Below the pieces are notes generated by a model. It searched no databases. It saw only the letters and a list, made by a program, of their open reading frames with translations, and had not been told where the DNA came from. Below, piece after piece: positions 31,586 through 39,671 of a stretch of DNA of 64,000 nt. Source of the DNA: Cytobacillus sp. NJ13 (lineage in GTDB: Bacteria; Bacillota; Bacilli; Bacillales; Cytobacillaceae); NCBI GenBank assembly GCA_030348385.1, contig JAUCFP010000006.1, positions 2,476,501 to 2,540,500 on the forward strand, in the 5' to 3' direction. The translations under genes were made by a program, and so were the position numbers. Positions within the stretch are counted from its first letter, which is position 1. Every line of letters begins with the position of its first letter.

Positions 31586-33097
31586 TTATAATACACCGGA
31601 AAACAGCCGGGCGAAGGATTCCTTCGATCTTTCCGCAAATCCTCGTTTATAATACTGGACTGGGCTTATTTTTTCGCTTTCTTCCAGATCCTCCTCATAA
31701 TGGGCGACAAGATCACGGATGGAGCTTGTACCGTATAGGAAGACGTTGACTTCAAAGTTCAAGTGGAAGCTGCGCATATCCATATTGGCCGTCCCAATTG
31801 AAGCGAGGATTCCGTCAACGATAATGATTTTCTGATGCAAGAAGCCTTTTTTATAGGTATAAATTTCGACACCATATCGAAGCAGTTCCGCAAAATAGGA
31901 CCGGCTAGCGTATTGGGTCAGGAAGCTGTCATTGATCTCAGGGACCAGGATGCGCACTTCCACTCCTTTAGCCGCAGCCACCCTCAATGCGGTACGAATG
32001 GATTCATCCGGGACAAAATAGGGTGTGGCAATCCAAATGGATCTGGTTGCGCAGGATATCATTGAATAATACAGATCACTCATAATCCCCTGCTGTGTGT
32101 CGGGACCGCTGGCCACCACCTGCACCGCACCATCGAGCACATCATCATCAATCGGATACTTTACATTTCTGTAGTCCTCCAATACATCTTCCTTGCTGAC
32201 ATATTCCCAGTCCAAGAGAAAAACCGTATGCAGTGTGTACACAGCCTCCCCCTTCAGGAGCATGTGAGTATCCCGCCAGAAGCCGATTTTTTCATTTTCG
32301 CCCAGGTATTCAACGCCCACGTTCAGTCCGCCCACAAAGCCGACTTTCCCATCTATTACAACGATCTTGCGATGGTTTCGAAAGTTGAATTTCTGATTGA
32401 AAAACCCGTACTTCAGCGGAGAAAATGGCCTTACTTTAATGCCTGCTTCCTCCATCGACTGCAAATCCTCCAGTGTCATCCCCATGCTGCCTGCCGCATC
32501 AAAAATAAACATCACTTCTACACCCTGCCTGGCTTTGTCAATCAAGATATTGATGATTTCTTTGCCAAGCCTGTCAGACCGGAAAATATAATATTCCATA
32601 TGAATAAACTCTTCTGCTTCACGCAGCTTTTTCTTGATTTCGTTGAATGTCTCCTCGCCATTTTTAAGGATCTTGGCCCGTGAATTGGTGCTTAGCGGAG
32701 TCAATGCCACATTATTTGCGAACTTTGCAAAGCAGTGCTGGCTGTCCTGCAGGAATGATATATCGGGTGTATCTTCTCTTTTCATCAGCCTTTTCCATTC
32801 ATCCCTGTCCCTGCTCCTTTTGCTTTTAAACAAGTAGCCTTTCAAATAAAGCTGCCCGGAAAACAAATAAAATAGATAGCCGGCTACCGGAAAAAACACC
32901 AGTACATACATCCACAGCAAGGTCTGGTTTGGGCTGCGGTTCTCAAGCATCAAAGAATAGGCGCTGATCAATATCACAGCTGCATAAAGCAGGACAGCAC
33001 CGATTTTAATTGGCGAGCCGGCATCCGTGAAAAATATCGTATACACTGATGCAATCAGGATAAAAACAAATAGGGATTCAACTCTTCTTTTTTTCAT
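31586..33097 (-). CDS. cls: Cardiolipin synthase
   Basis: Cls (503 aa) condenses two phosphatidylglycerols into cardiolipin in the membrane. Two N-terminal membrane helices (about residues 5-75) precede two PLD domains, each with an HKD motif: NHRKIVVIDGKVGFVGGLNVG and LHQKIIIVDGILASIGTANMD (HxKxxxxD). The length is typical. ATG 33097 follows GGAGAAG at good spacing; the ATG at 33112 lies upstream without a site. Bacillaceae usually have several paralogues, so its specific role (for example in sporulation) cannot be told. Confidence 0.95.
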   Translation of the reverse strand: MKKRRVESLFVFILIASVYTIFFTDAGSPIKIGAVLLYAAVILISAYSLMLENRSPNQTLLWMYVLVFFPVAGYLFYLFSGQLYLKGYLFKSKRSRDRDEWKRLMKREDTPDISFLQDSQHCFAKFANNVALTPLSTNSRAKILKNGEETFNEIKKKLREAEEFIHMEYYIFRSDRLGKEIINILIDKARQGVEVMFIFDAAGSMGMTLEDLQSMEEAGIKVRPFSPLKYGFFNQKFNFRNHRKIVVIDGKVGFVGGLNVGVEYLGENEKIGFWRDTHMLLKGEAVYTLHTVFLLDWEYVSKEDVLEDYRNVKYPIDDDVLDGAVQVVASGPDTQQGIMSDLYYSMISCATRSIWIATPYFVPDESIRTALRVAAAKGVEVRILVPEINDSFLTQYASRSYFAELLRYGVEIYTYKKGFLHQKIIIVDGILASIGTANMDMRSFHLNFEVNVFLYGTSSIRDLVAHYEEDLEESEKISPVQYYKRGFAERSKESFARLFSGVL

Positions 33098-33260
33098 AGC
33101 CCACTTCTCCATATCTAAAAAGGTTACAATATGTATGTTACCTTATACCCTTTTTGATGCCCTACAGAAACCAGGCAACATTAGCTTTTCCCATTTTCAG
33201 GAGAAGAAAGCATGTTCCGGAAAAAAAGAAGAGTCTTGCTGATAACGCAAAACTCCATGG

Positions 33261-33434
33261 CTATTGTCCGCCTCCGGTATAATGATTATCACCCATCGTA
33301 TAATTCGTGCCTTCCCCTGGTTTTTCACTTGGGCTGATTCCTTTTTGCATTGTATTGTTAATCTTTTTCCTTCTTCGGTCGATCCAATAAGCAAAGGCCA
33401 GAGTCGCGATAATTAAACCAAACAGCACTCCCAT
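33261..33434 (-). CDS. Small single-pass membrane protein, 57 aa
   Basis: A 57-residue protein with an N-terminal hydrophobic helix (VLFGLIIATLAFAYWI), a basic cluster directly after it (DRRRKKINN, so the N-terminus is outside) and a polar, glycine-rich tail (GDNHYTGGGQ). It starts at ATG 33434 behind AAGGGGGAC. No family recognised. It is monocistronic and in line with cls. Confidence 0.65.
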   Translation of the reverse strand: MGVLFGLIIATLAFAYWIDRRRKKINNTMQKGISPSEKPGEGTNYTMGDNHYTGGGQ

Positions 33435-33517
33435 TCTGCGTCCCCCTTTATTTATATATATTCTCCTGCGGGCATCCCTTTGCATTATATTTCGAAGAAA
33501 ATTTCATTTTTCCTTTT

Positions 33518-33554
33518 AAAAAAAGGAGAGCTTTTCTTCATAGCTCCCCTTTTC
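33518..33554 (-). terminator. Terminator of 47-aa protein gene
   Basis: Minus strand AAAAGGGGAGCT ... AGCTCTCCTTTTTTT. Confidence 0.8.
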
Positions 33555-33557
33555 CTA

Positions 33558-33701
33558 TTACTTCCTCATATTCTCCTGGTCCTTCAAACGGTTTTGCTGA
33601 TCCGGCTTACGCTCCTGATCTTTTAATGACTGTTCTTGTTTCTGCCCGGTATTCTGCCCTTTTATAATATCTTTTAAGTCCTTGCTGTTTTCCTGAGACA
33701 T
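33558..33701 (-). CDS. Small hydrophilic Lys/Gln-rich protein, 47 aa
   Basis: A 47-residue protein encoded behind a strong ribosome binding site (GGAGGG, eight bases before ATG 33701) and before a clear terminator, so it is a real small gene. The sequence is highly charged and Gln-rich, with two related segments (QSLKDQERKPDQQ and NRLKDQENMRK), and is probably unstructured. It has the look of small spore or stress proteins of Bacillaceae, but I cannot name a family. Confidence 0.65.
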   Translation of the reverse strand: MSQENSKDLKDIIKGQNTGQKQEQSLKDQERKPDQQNRLKDQENMRK

Positions 33702-33836
33702 TCCAATCCCTCCTGTACCTTTTTTATCCTGTTCCCTTATAAAGGCAGAAAAAAACTATATATAGAAAAATGTTAAAGGAGTTTTTACTGTTAACGAGAA
33801 TTTATAGGGTTAGGAAAAAATAAAGGAGTGTCCAGG

Positions 33837-34334
33837 ATGGAAATTAGGCTTCTGCGTCCGGATGATGCTGAAATATACAAAGAGATAAGATTGGAAGGTT
33901 TAAAAAAGAATCCGGAAGCATTTGGTTCAAGCTATGAGGAGGAAGCCGGGAGGCCTCCTGAAGTGTATGGAGAAAGATTTAAGGCAGATAACTCCTTTCA
34001 CTTCGGCGCATTTGAAAAAGGAAAACTTATAGGTGTAGTCAGTTTAGTACGAGAAACCGGATTGAAAGTGAATCATCGATCCAATATTTATGCGATGTAC
34101 GTCACAGAATCCGCCCGTCAGAATGGTGTTGGCAAGGTCCTGGTTGGCAAGGCTGTGGAAAAGGCCCGCTCATGGGACGGAGTGGAACAAATTCACCTGG
34201 CCGTAATGTCTGAAAATATTCCTGCTAAAAAGCTTTATGATTCTTTCGGCTTCGAGGTTTACGGAAAGGAGAGGCACGCACTGAAGATTGATGGAAAGTA
34301 CTATGATGAAGACCTGATGGCACTGTTTTTATAA
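33837..34334 (+). CDS. GNAT family N-acetyltransferase
   Basis: A 165-residue acetyltransferase. It starts EIRLLRPDDAEIYKEIRLEGL, typical of GNAT proteins, and has the central strand IYAMYVTESARQNGVGKVLVGKAVEKA with the acetyl-CoA loop (R/QxxGxG/A form QNGVGK) and the late SENIPAKKLYDSFGFEVYGKE motif. Substrate unknown. ATG 33837 has AGGAG eight bases upstream; GTG 33828 overlaps that site. Monocistronic, convergent with the SCP2 gene. Confidence 0.87.
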   Translation: MEIRLLRPDDAEIYKEIRLEGLKKNPEAFGSSYEEEAGRPPEVYGERFKADNSFHFGAFEKGKLIGVVSLVRETGLKVNHRSNIYAMYVTESARQNGVGKVLVGKAVEKARSWDGVEQIHLAVMSENIPAKKLYDSFGFEVYGKERHALKIDGKYYDEDLMALFL

Positions 34335-34337
34335 TAA

Positions 34338-34373
34338 AATAAGGCAGCTTCCTGTTTGAAGGGCTGCCTTATT
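34338..34373. terminator. Bidirectional terminator, GNAT and SCP2 genes
   Basis: Perfect 11-base arms AATAAGGCAGC and GCTGCCTTATT between convergent genes. Confidence 0.85.
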
Positions 34374-34374
34374 A

Positions 34375-34701
34375 TCATTGATATTTCTTTACAATTTCCT
34401 GCAGTTTCAGGGCCAGCCCCATTTTCCCGTCTACTTTCAGGCTGCCTGTCATAAATGCCATTGCCGTGTTGAGATCATCTTTTAATAACTTAGAAAAGTT
34501 TTTGTCTGACAGTTTCAGTGTCACTTCAGGCTCATGAGGAGCCCCCTCTTCCACTATTACTTTTCCCTCCTTTAATAAAATCTGAATGAGACCGCTTTCC
34601 TCAAAGTCCACTTGAAACACCCTGTTTTTTTCATCCTTGATATGTACGGGATCAGCGTTCATTTTATCTGCCAGCTGGTATAATTCATCTTTAACTGTCA
34701 T
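34375..34701 (-). CDS. SCP2 sterol-binding domain protein
   Basis: A 108-residue protein made of a single SCP2 domain, a hydrophobic-pocket fold that binds lipids or acyl-CoA. Diagnostic features are VFQVDFEESGLIQILLKEG, the PEVTLKLSDKNFSKLLKDDLN segment and the C-terminal AFMTGSLKVDGKMGLALKLQE. AGAAGGAGG precedes the ATG. Bacterial ligands are largely unknown. Cytoplasmic. Confidence 0.9.
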   Translation of the reverse strand: MTVKDELYQLADKMNADPVHIKDEKNRVFQVDFEESGLIQILLKEGKVIVEEGAPHEPEVTLKLSDKNFSKLLKDDLNTAMAFMTGSLKVDGKMGLALKLQEIVKKYQ

Positions 34702-34801
34702 GGCATGTTCCTCCTTCTTTTATAAATGCCTGCATAAATTATATTTCAACAAATAAAGATAAATCCCTGCCGAAAAATGAACATCTATTCATTTTCCGGC
34801 A

Positions 34802-34836
34802 AAAGAATAGCACCTTACTGACAAGGCGCTATTCTC
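34802..34836 (-). terminator. Terminator of ggt
   Basis: Minus strand AGAATAGC-g-CCTT ... AAGG-t-GCTATTCTTTTG. Confidence 0.8.
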
Positions 34837-34843
34837 ATATATA

Positions 34844-36625
34844 CTATTCTCTCTTCCCTTTTCCTTTCAAATCAACACCAATGGCAGCACCATTGCGGCT
34901 TGAATCTGCCACACCTTTGAAAATTCCTTTGTCCCGATCGATCAAAATACTTTGGACGTTTCCGATTGTGGTCGGACTCGGACCGAAGTTATGCCCCATT
35001 ACATTGAGCTGGTTTATAGCTTCTAAAGGAATGCCTTCTTCAAAGCGATAGGAGTTCAGGTTATTTGTATAGATCCGCGGTTCCTCAACTGCTGCTTTTA
35101 ACTCCATGTCATATTCTATGGCGTAAAGGATCGTCTGCAGGACTGATGTTATAATCGTTGGGCCGCCTGGTGAACCAACTGTCAGCACAGGCTCCCCTTC
35201 TTCAAAAACAATCGTCGGTGTCATCGAGCTTAATGGCCTCTTGTTAGGCTGGACTTCATTTGCACCGCCTGGTACGGCATCAAAATCTGTCAGCTCATTA
35301 TTCAGCATCAACCCGTAGCCAGGAACCATGATTCCTGTTCCGAATACCTGTTCAATCGTTGTCGTATAAGAGACAACATTTCCCCATCTGTCCGTTACGG
35401 AAAAATGGGTAGTCTCGCCGTATTGGCGGTCATTCGGCTGTTCAGCTGCTTCATAATTGGCTTCACTGTTCTCATATTTCCAAGGATCTCCCGCTTCGGG
35501 GCTTGGATTCACTTCATTCAGGCTGATCAGTTCCTGGCGCTCCTTAATATAATCAGGGTGCAGGAGCCCATTGACAGGGACATTTACAAACTCTGGATCC
35601 CCTGCATAGACGGCGCGGTCTGCATAGGCAAGATGCATGGTCTCAGCAAGCAGGTGATATTTTTCCCAGGATTTTAAATCATATTGTGATAGATTAAAGT
35701 CATCCAAAATCTTCAGCATCTGCAGCAAAAACACTCCGCCAGAGCTTGGAGGCGGCATGCTTGCAATTTCATACCCCTGGTAATCTCCCCAAATAGGCTC
35801 GTCAATAGTTACTTCATATGCAGCAAGGTCTTCAGATGTCATCGATCCGCCAAAATCCTGCACCACACCAGCAAGAGCGTCTGCCATTTTCCCATTATAA
35901 AAAGCGTCTGTTCCGCCAGCACGTATCATCTTCAGGGTTTTTGCAAGATCCTTCTGTACTAGACGGTCCCCTTCTTCAAGAGGTTCACCCTTAGGCAAAA
36001 ACACTTTGCCTGCAGCCGTTCTGCCAAGCTTATCCTGATTATCGGCAATCGCATCGGCTAATACAGAATCAATCGGGAAGCCTTTATCTGCCAGCTTAAT
36101 CGCAGGACCGATCAGCTGCTGCATAGGGCGTGTTCCCCATTTTCCAAGAGCCGTTTCCAATCCTTTCAATGTGCCAGGCACACCGACAGCCGTACCGCCA
36201 GTTGAACGCTCCGCAAATGGAATCGGCTTTCCGTTTTCATCCAGGAACATATCTGGTGAGGCACCGGCTGGGGCACGTTCACGGCTGTTAATGATGGTAG
36301 TTTCTTTCGTTTTGCCATCATAGACCATCATGAAACCCCCGCCGCCAATTCCGGACATCATCGGTTCCACAACATTGAGGGCAAGTTGAACAGCGACAGC
36401 CGCATCGATGGCATTACCTCCCTTTTTCAAAACATCTGCCCCTATTTTTGACGCAAGCGGATGGGCTGAAGCCACCATTCCATCCTTGCCGACATCAACC
36501 TGGCTATAACCGCCATAGCCATCATCAGGCTTTGGCTTTTTCGCCTGCCCGGTTAAAGGCATGGTTCCGGCAACTAGTAAAATACTTAAAAGCATTAGAA
36601 TACTAGCTTTCAAAACTCTTCTCAT
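34844..36625 (-). CDS. ggt: Gamma-glutamyltranspeptidase, secreted
   Basis: Ggt (593 aa) hydrolyses or transfers the gamma-glutamyl group of glutathione, glutamine or poly-gamma-glutamate outside the cell. A Sec signal peptide (MRRVLKASILMLLSILLVAG, cleavage after about residue 27) precedes the proenzyme. Autocleavage takes place before the catalytic Thr in YGETTHFSVTDRWGN, giving large and small subunits. Substrate residues are in INSRERAPAGAS and the LSSMTPTIVFEEGEPVLTVGSPGG loop. A CodY-like box lies 75 bases upstream. Confidence 0.95.
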   Translation of the reverse strand: MRRVLKASILMLLSILLVAGTMPLTGQAKKPKPDDGYGGYSQVDVGKDGMVASAHPLASKIGADVLKKGGNAIDAAVAVQLALNVVEPMMSGIGGGGFMMVYDGKTKETTIINSRERAPAGASPDMFLDENGKPIPFAERSTGGTAVGVPGTLKGLETALGKWGTRPMQQLIGPAIKLADKGFPIDSVLADAIADNQDKLGRTAAGKVFLPKGEPLEEGDRLVQKDLAKTLKMIRAGGTDAFYNGKMADALAGVVQDFGGSMTSEDLAAYEVTIDEPIWGDYQGYEIASMPPPSSGGVFLLQMLKILDDFNLSQYDLKSWEKYHLLAETMHLAYADRAVYAGDPEFVNVPVNGLLHPDYIKERQELISLNEVNPSPEAGDPWKYENSEANYEAAEQPNDRQYGETTHFSVTDRWGNVVSYTTTIEQVFGTGIMVPGYGLMLNNELTDFDAVPGGANEVQPNKRPLSSMTPTIVFEEGEPVLTVGSPGGPTIITSVLQTILYAIEYDMELKAAVEEPRIYTNNLNSYRFEEGIPLEAINQLNVMGHNFGPSPTTIGNVQSILIDRDKGIFKGVADSSRNGAAIGVDLKGKGKRE

Positions 36626-36699
36626 ATTCTTCCTCCTTCAGTTAGGTTCTACACGTCTAACTTAAAAGGAAGGAAAAGGATAATCAAGAAATAAGAGTT

Positions 36700-36714
36700 A
36701 ATATTCTGAAAGTT
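36700..36714. promoter_or_regulatory. CodY-box-like sequence upstream of ggt
   Basis: AATATTCTGAAAGTT matches the CodY consensus AATTTTCWGAAAATT at 13 of 15 positions. Nutrient-limitation control of ggt would make sense, but is inferred. Confidence 0.55.
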
Positions 36715-36785
36715 AAATCTATTTTACTAGACACTGGTGTGTACAAAGGTTCAATTATATTTGCAGGATAGGAAGATATAAGGAG

Positions 36786-37384
36786 TCAGTTTTTTACAAT
36801 TAAAAGTTTCTTTAACTCGGCAGCCCCCAGCTCCACGGATGTTTTCACGTAGCCGATGATCTGCTGGAATGTAAACACTTCAAGGGACTTTTCAGCGTCG
36901 TTTTTATCATATTCGAAGTCTTTTAAAACATAAGGAATGAAAGCACTGACTTGATCTGCAGAAACCTCATCTAGGTTTGGTACCTTTACATCTCAAATTT
37001 AACCTGGCCGTAATGTTCAGACAGCTTTGCATTACATAGGCGAAAATCATTATGATAGCGGGTAAAGACTTCCACATTTTTTTCCATTCTGTTTTTCAGC
37101 CAGGGAAGATAGAAGCCTGTCAGCCAGACATGGTCTGCAATTAAGTGGGTGTAATAACCGAGGATGTAAGGTGAAGGACTTTTGCTCCTGTATTTATCAA
37201 GGAAACTATTATAATCAATTCTTCGCGTGTAATCATCCGTATTTCCTTTGTAAAAATGAGAAAGATCTTTCGGAGAAACAGCGTCAGGCGCTATTCCTCC
37301 CAGTAAAAATGCTGCTTTGTCCTCTATTTTCATTCTGGATGCAATTTCATTGTTGATTATGCTATGCATCACTCTGGAACCCAT
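36786..37384 (-). pseudogene. Zinc-dependent phospholipase C-type hydrolase, broken by a frameshift
   Basis: Two overlapping reading frames encode one family: residues 1-132 (MGSRVMHSIINNEIASRM, FLLGGIAPDAVSPKDLSHF, YILGYYTHLIADHVWLTGFYLPW) run from 37384 to a TAA at 36986-36988, and the expected C-terminus (VPNLDEVSADQVSAFIPYVL ... VFTFQQIIGYVKTSVELG) continues in another frame to TGA at 36786-36788. The shift is at about 36990-36996, where AAATTTGAGATG would be in frame if one G were restored (GAGGATG). The His and Asp residues expected as zinc ligands (H in DLSHF, H and D in THLIADHVW) are present in the first part. No slippery heptamer in the zero frame is seen, so this is a mutation or a sequence error, not programmed shifting. 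Confidence 0.75.
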
Positions 37385-37399
37385 TCTTCTCCCCCTTAT

Positions 37400-37912
37400 T
37401 TACCAAGGCAGACCTGTACCGTATTTCTTTGCCCTGGCTTCACTGTCCTTTCTCCGCTTTTTGCGGAATTCCGCACGTTCTTTTGCTGTTTCATATAAGC
37501 TTTTTTCTTCTTCTGTTTCAGGTACAACTGTCGGCACCGGAGTCGGCTTTCCATTCTCGTCAACTGCAACCATTGTCAAAAAGGACATAGCACACACATT
37601 CCGTTCGCCTGTCAGCAGGTCTTCTGCAATAACTTTTACGAAGATCTCCATTGATGTCCGGCCTGTATAGGTCACAAAAGCCTCCAGGCAGACTGAATTG
37701 CCTTCATAAACCGGATGAAGAAAGTCAACAGAGTCTGTAGATGCGGTTACGACATTTCTCCTTCCATGCCTCATCGCCGCGATGGCTGCCACATCATCAA
37801 TATAGGACATAAGCTTGCCGCCGAATAATGTTCCATATGTATTTGTGTCAGGCGGCAGCACAATGCTCGTTTTTACTGTAAAAGATTCTCTGCATGTTTT
37901 TGTTTCATTCAT
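37400..37912 (-). CDS. Acyl-CoA thioesterase (hotdog fold)
   Basis: A 170-residue hotdog thioesterase of the YkhA/YciA/BFIT type, cleaving acyl-CoA. The active-site region NTYGTLFGGKLMSYIDDVAAIAAMRHG contains the conserved Asp (in YIDD) and Gly-Gly, and STDSVDFLHPVYEGN is the second signature. The basic tail (KKRRKDSEARAKKYG) may be flexible. ATG 37912 follows GGAGGG; upstream frame to 37945 has no site. It is divergent from the TetR gene, and a perfect inverted repeat (37985-38010) lies in the shared region. Confidence 0.92.
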   Translation of the reverse strand: MNETKTCRESFTVKTSIVLPPDTNTYGTLFGGKLMSYIDDVAAIAAMRHGRRNVVTASTDSVDFLHPVYEGNSVCLEAFVTYTGRTSMEIFVKVIAEDLLTGERNVCAMSFLTMVAVDENGKPTPVPTVVPETEEEKSLYETAKERAEFRKKRRKDSEARAKKYGTGLPW

Positions 37913-37984
37913 GTTGTTCCCTCCTGTTTTCTTAAAGCATACCAAAAGCTGATGGCTAATAAAAATAATTTGGAAAGATAGTTA

Positions 37985-38010
37985 AAAGGATATTGCTAAA
38001 AATATCCTTT
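37985..38010. promoter_or_regulatory. Perfect inverted repeat across the tetR -35 region
   Basis: AAAGGATATT (37985-37994), six bases, AATATCCTTT (38001-38010). It covers the predicted -35 of tetR and lies 73 bases upstream of the thioesterase start. It may be a second operator or a hairpin. Confidence 0.5.
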
Positions 38011-38021
38011 CGTCATATAAT
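37993..38021 (+). promoter_or_regulatory. Sigma-A promoter of tetR gene
   Basis: TTGCTA (37993-37998), 17 bases, TATAAT (38016-38021); followed directly by the operator at 38026. Confidence 0.7.
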
Positions 38022-38025
38022 CTTA

Positions 38026-38040
38026 TTGACCAGTGTTCAA
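38026..38040. promoter_or_regulatory. TetR operator 1
   Basis: TTGACCAGTGTTCAA, an imperfect 15-base palindrome (TTGAnCAnTGnTCAA) just downstream of the -10. The same site in reverse occurs at 38668-38682. Confidence 0.75.
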
Positions 38041-38057
38041 TAATGAAAGGTGATTCT

Positions 38058-38630
38058 ATGAGTCCAAGAAAATCAGCCCATGAAGAACTAACAAAAGAAG
38101 CAATCATCTCTGTTGCACGTGACCTGTTTGTAAAGGAAGGATATTCCGCAGCATCCATGAGAAAAATTGCGGACACCCTTCAGTGCAGCCATGGTGCCAT
38201 CTATTATCATTTCAAAAATAAGGCTCAATTATTTTACGAAATAGTTGAAGCCGATTTTCAAAAGCTCGATCAAGTCCTCGACAGTGTGCTGGAAGAATCT
38301 GCAGATACCAATGAACAGAAGCTTTTCAACATTTTTTACCGTTATATCCAATTTGGAATGACCCATCAAAAACATTATGAGCTGATGTTTTTAATTCATG
38401 ATGATGATGTGAAAAGCTATCTAAATGAAGGACCAAATAAAAGCTACATGCATTTTGCGCAAGCGATTAATTCACTCGCGCCAAGATCTCTTTCCATAAA
38501 GGATATATGGTCTGTATTTCTAAGTTTGCACGGCTTTGTCACACATTATTGCAGATCGGAAACAACATTTGAAGAAGTGAAGGAACTCGCCTCTTCACAT
38601 GCCCAATTTTTAATAAAAGCAATTTTTTAA
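38058..38630 (+). CDS. TetR family transcriptional regulator
   Basis: A 190-residue TetR regulator. The N-terminal helix-turn-helix is clear: ELTKEAIISVARDLFVKEGYSAASMRKIADTLQCSHGAIYYHFKNKAQLF (described over residues 9-58). The C-terminal ligand domain is helical. ATG 38058 follows AAAGGTGA; an upstream ATG at 38043 has no site. Identical operator half-sites at its own promoter and before the next gene show that it most likely represses both itself and the dehydrogenase-type gene downstream. Inducer unknown. Confidence 0.92.
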   Translation: MSPRKSAHEELTKEAIISVARDLFVKEGYSAASMRKIADTLQCSHGAIYYHFKNKAQLFYEIVEADFQKLDQVLDSVLEESADTNEQKLFNIFYRYIQFGMTHQKHYELMFLIHDDDVKSYLNEGPNKSYMHFAQAINSLAPRSLSIKDIWSVFLSLHGFVTHYCRSETTFEEVKELASSHAQFLIKAIF

Positions 38631-38667
38631 AGAAATGACGTCGCATTTCTTTAATTTTTCCCCATAA

Positions 38668-38682
38668 TTGAACAGTGGTCAA
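38668..38682. promoter_or_regulatory. TetR operator 2
   Basis: TTGAACAGTGGTCAA is the reverse complement of operator 1 apart from one base at the centre of symmetry of the degenerate positions. It is 24 bases before the SDR-type gene, between stop of tetR and its ribosome binding site. Confidence 0.75.
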
Positions 38683-38705
38683 TTAAATAAAAAGGATGAT
38701 GAAGA

Positions 38706-39656
38706 ATGATGAAAACAGCTGCAGTTTTAGGAGCAACAGGCGGAATGGGCTATGCTTTGACAGAGGCATTATGCCGCAGAAATATTAAAACTATCGCTTT
38801 TGCAAGATCTGAAGAAAACCTGCTTAACTTCAAAAAAGACTGGGGACCAAGTGCTGTTATCCATTCAGGCGATGCACTGAATCCAAATGATGTTGAAAAG
38901 GCAGTGTCCGAAGCAGATGCTGTTTTTCATGCCATTAATATCCCTTACCCCGACTGGGATCCCACACTCTCAATGATCTTAAATAATATCCTGCAGGCTT
39001 GCCGCAAACATCATAAGCCTTTTATTTATGCTGATAATATATATTCCTATGGCCTTCAATCCAGCCCTGCTAACGAAGTTTCTCCCAAGAATCCGAACAC
39101 AAAAAAAGGCAAGCTGCGCCAGGCTCTAATTGAGACTATTAAAAAATCAGGCGTGCCATACATCATTGCCCACTTCCCTGACTTTTACGGCCCTCATACA
39201 GGAAACACACTCTTACACTATACACTCAGCCAGATTATTGAGAAAAATAAGGGCATGTTTGTCGGCAAGACCAATATACCGAGAGAATTCATTTTTATTA
39301 AAGATGGGGCGGAAGCTTTAGCCGAACTTTCATTGAATAAAAACTCATACGGTGAAGTCTGGAATATCCCTGGAGCAGGAACCATAACCGGAGAAGAAAT
39401 AGCCAGTATTGTTTCTCAGCATCTTAGCAGAGGCGTTACCTTCAGACCTGTCCATAAATGGATGATTCGTGCTATCGGTGTTGTGGATCCCATGATGAGG
39501 GAATATACAGAATTGATGTATTTGAATCAGACGCCTGTTATTTTGGACGGCAGTAAATATGAAGCGATAATTGGAACTCTCCCTAAAACACCATACGAGG
39601 CTGGGATTAAAGTGACACTGGATCATTTACTAAACGAAAGGAATGCCGCAATCTAG
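38706..39656 (+). CDS. NAD(P)-dependent epimerase/dehydratase-type (atypical SDR) protein
   Basis: A 316-residue Rossmann-fold protein. The nucleotide-binding loop is TAAVLGATGGMGYALTEALC (GxxGGxG), and a tyrosine-containing YADNIYSYG segment replaces the classical YxxxK, as in atypical or NmrA-like SDRs. The C-terminal portion (GEVWNIPGAGTITGEEIASIV) is typical of NAD-dependent epimerase/dehydratase proteins. It is under operator 2 of the upstream TetR regulator, which suggests detoxification or modification of the compound TetR senses. Reaction unknown. Followed by a perfect terminator. Confidence 0.87.
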   Translation: MMKTAAVLGATGGMGYALTEALCRRNIKTIAFARSEENLLNFKKDWGPSAVIHSGDALNPNDVEKAVSEADAVFHAINIPYPDWDPTLSMILNNILQACRKHHKPFIYADNIYSYGLQSSPANEVSPKNPNTKKGKLRQALIETIKKSGVPYIIAHFPDFYGPHTGNTLLHYTLSQIIEKNKGMFVGKTNIPREFIFIKDGAEALAELSLNKNSYGEVWNIPGAGTITGEEIASIVSQHLSRGVTFRPVHKWMIRAIGVVDPMMREYTELMYLNQTPVILDGSKYEAIIGTLPKTPYEAGIKVTLDHLLNERNAAI

Positions 39657-39671
39657 CGGCATTCCTTTATT
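39637..39671. terminator. Bidirectional terminator, SDR and CorA genes
   Basis: Perfect 13-base arms AAAGGAATGCCGC and GCGGCATTCCTTT. Confidence 0.9.

Noticed and set aside
31363..31749. Protein-coding gene on the plus strand rich in Leu/Phe/Cys
   Set aside because: It is made of the tandem repeat translated, overlaps cls on the opposite strand and has no conserved features.
36985..37000. Programmed ribosomal frameshift in the hydrolase gene
   Set aside because: No slippery heptamer in the zero frame (GTT AAA TTT GAG does not fit X XXY YYZ) and no clear downstream pseudoknot. A one-base deletion is simpler.
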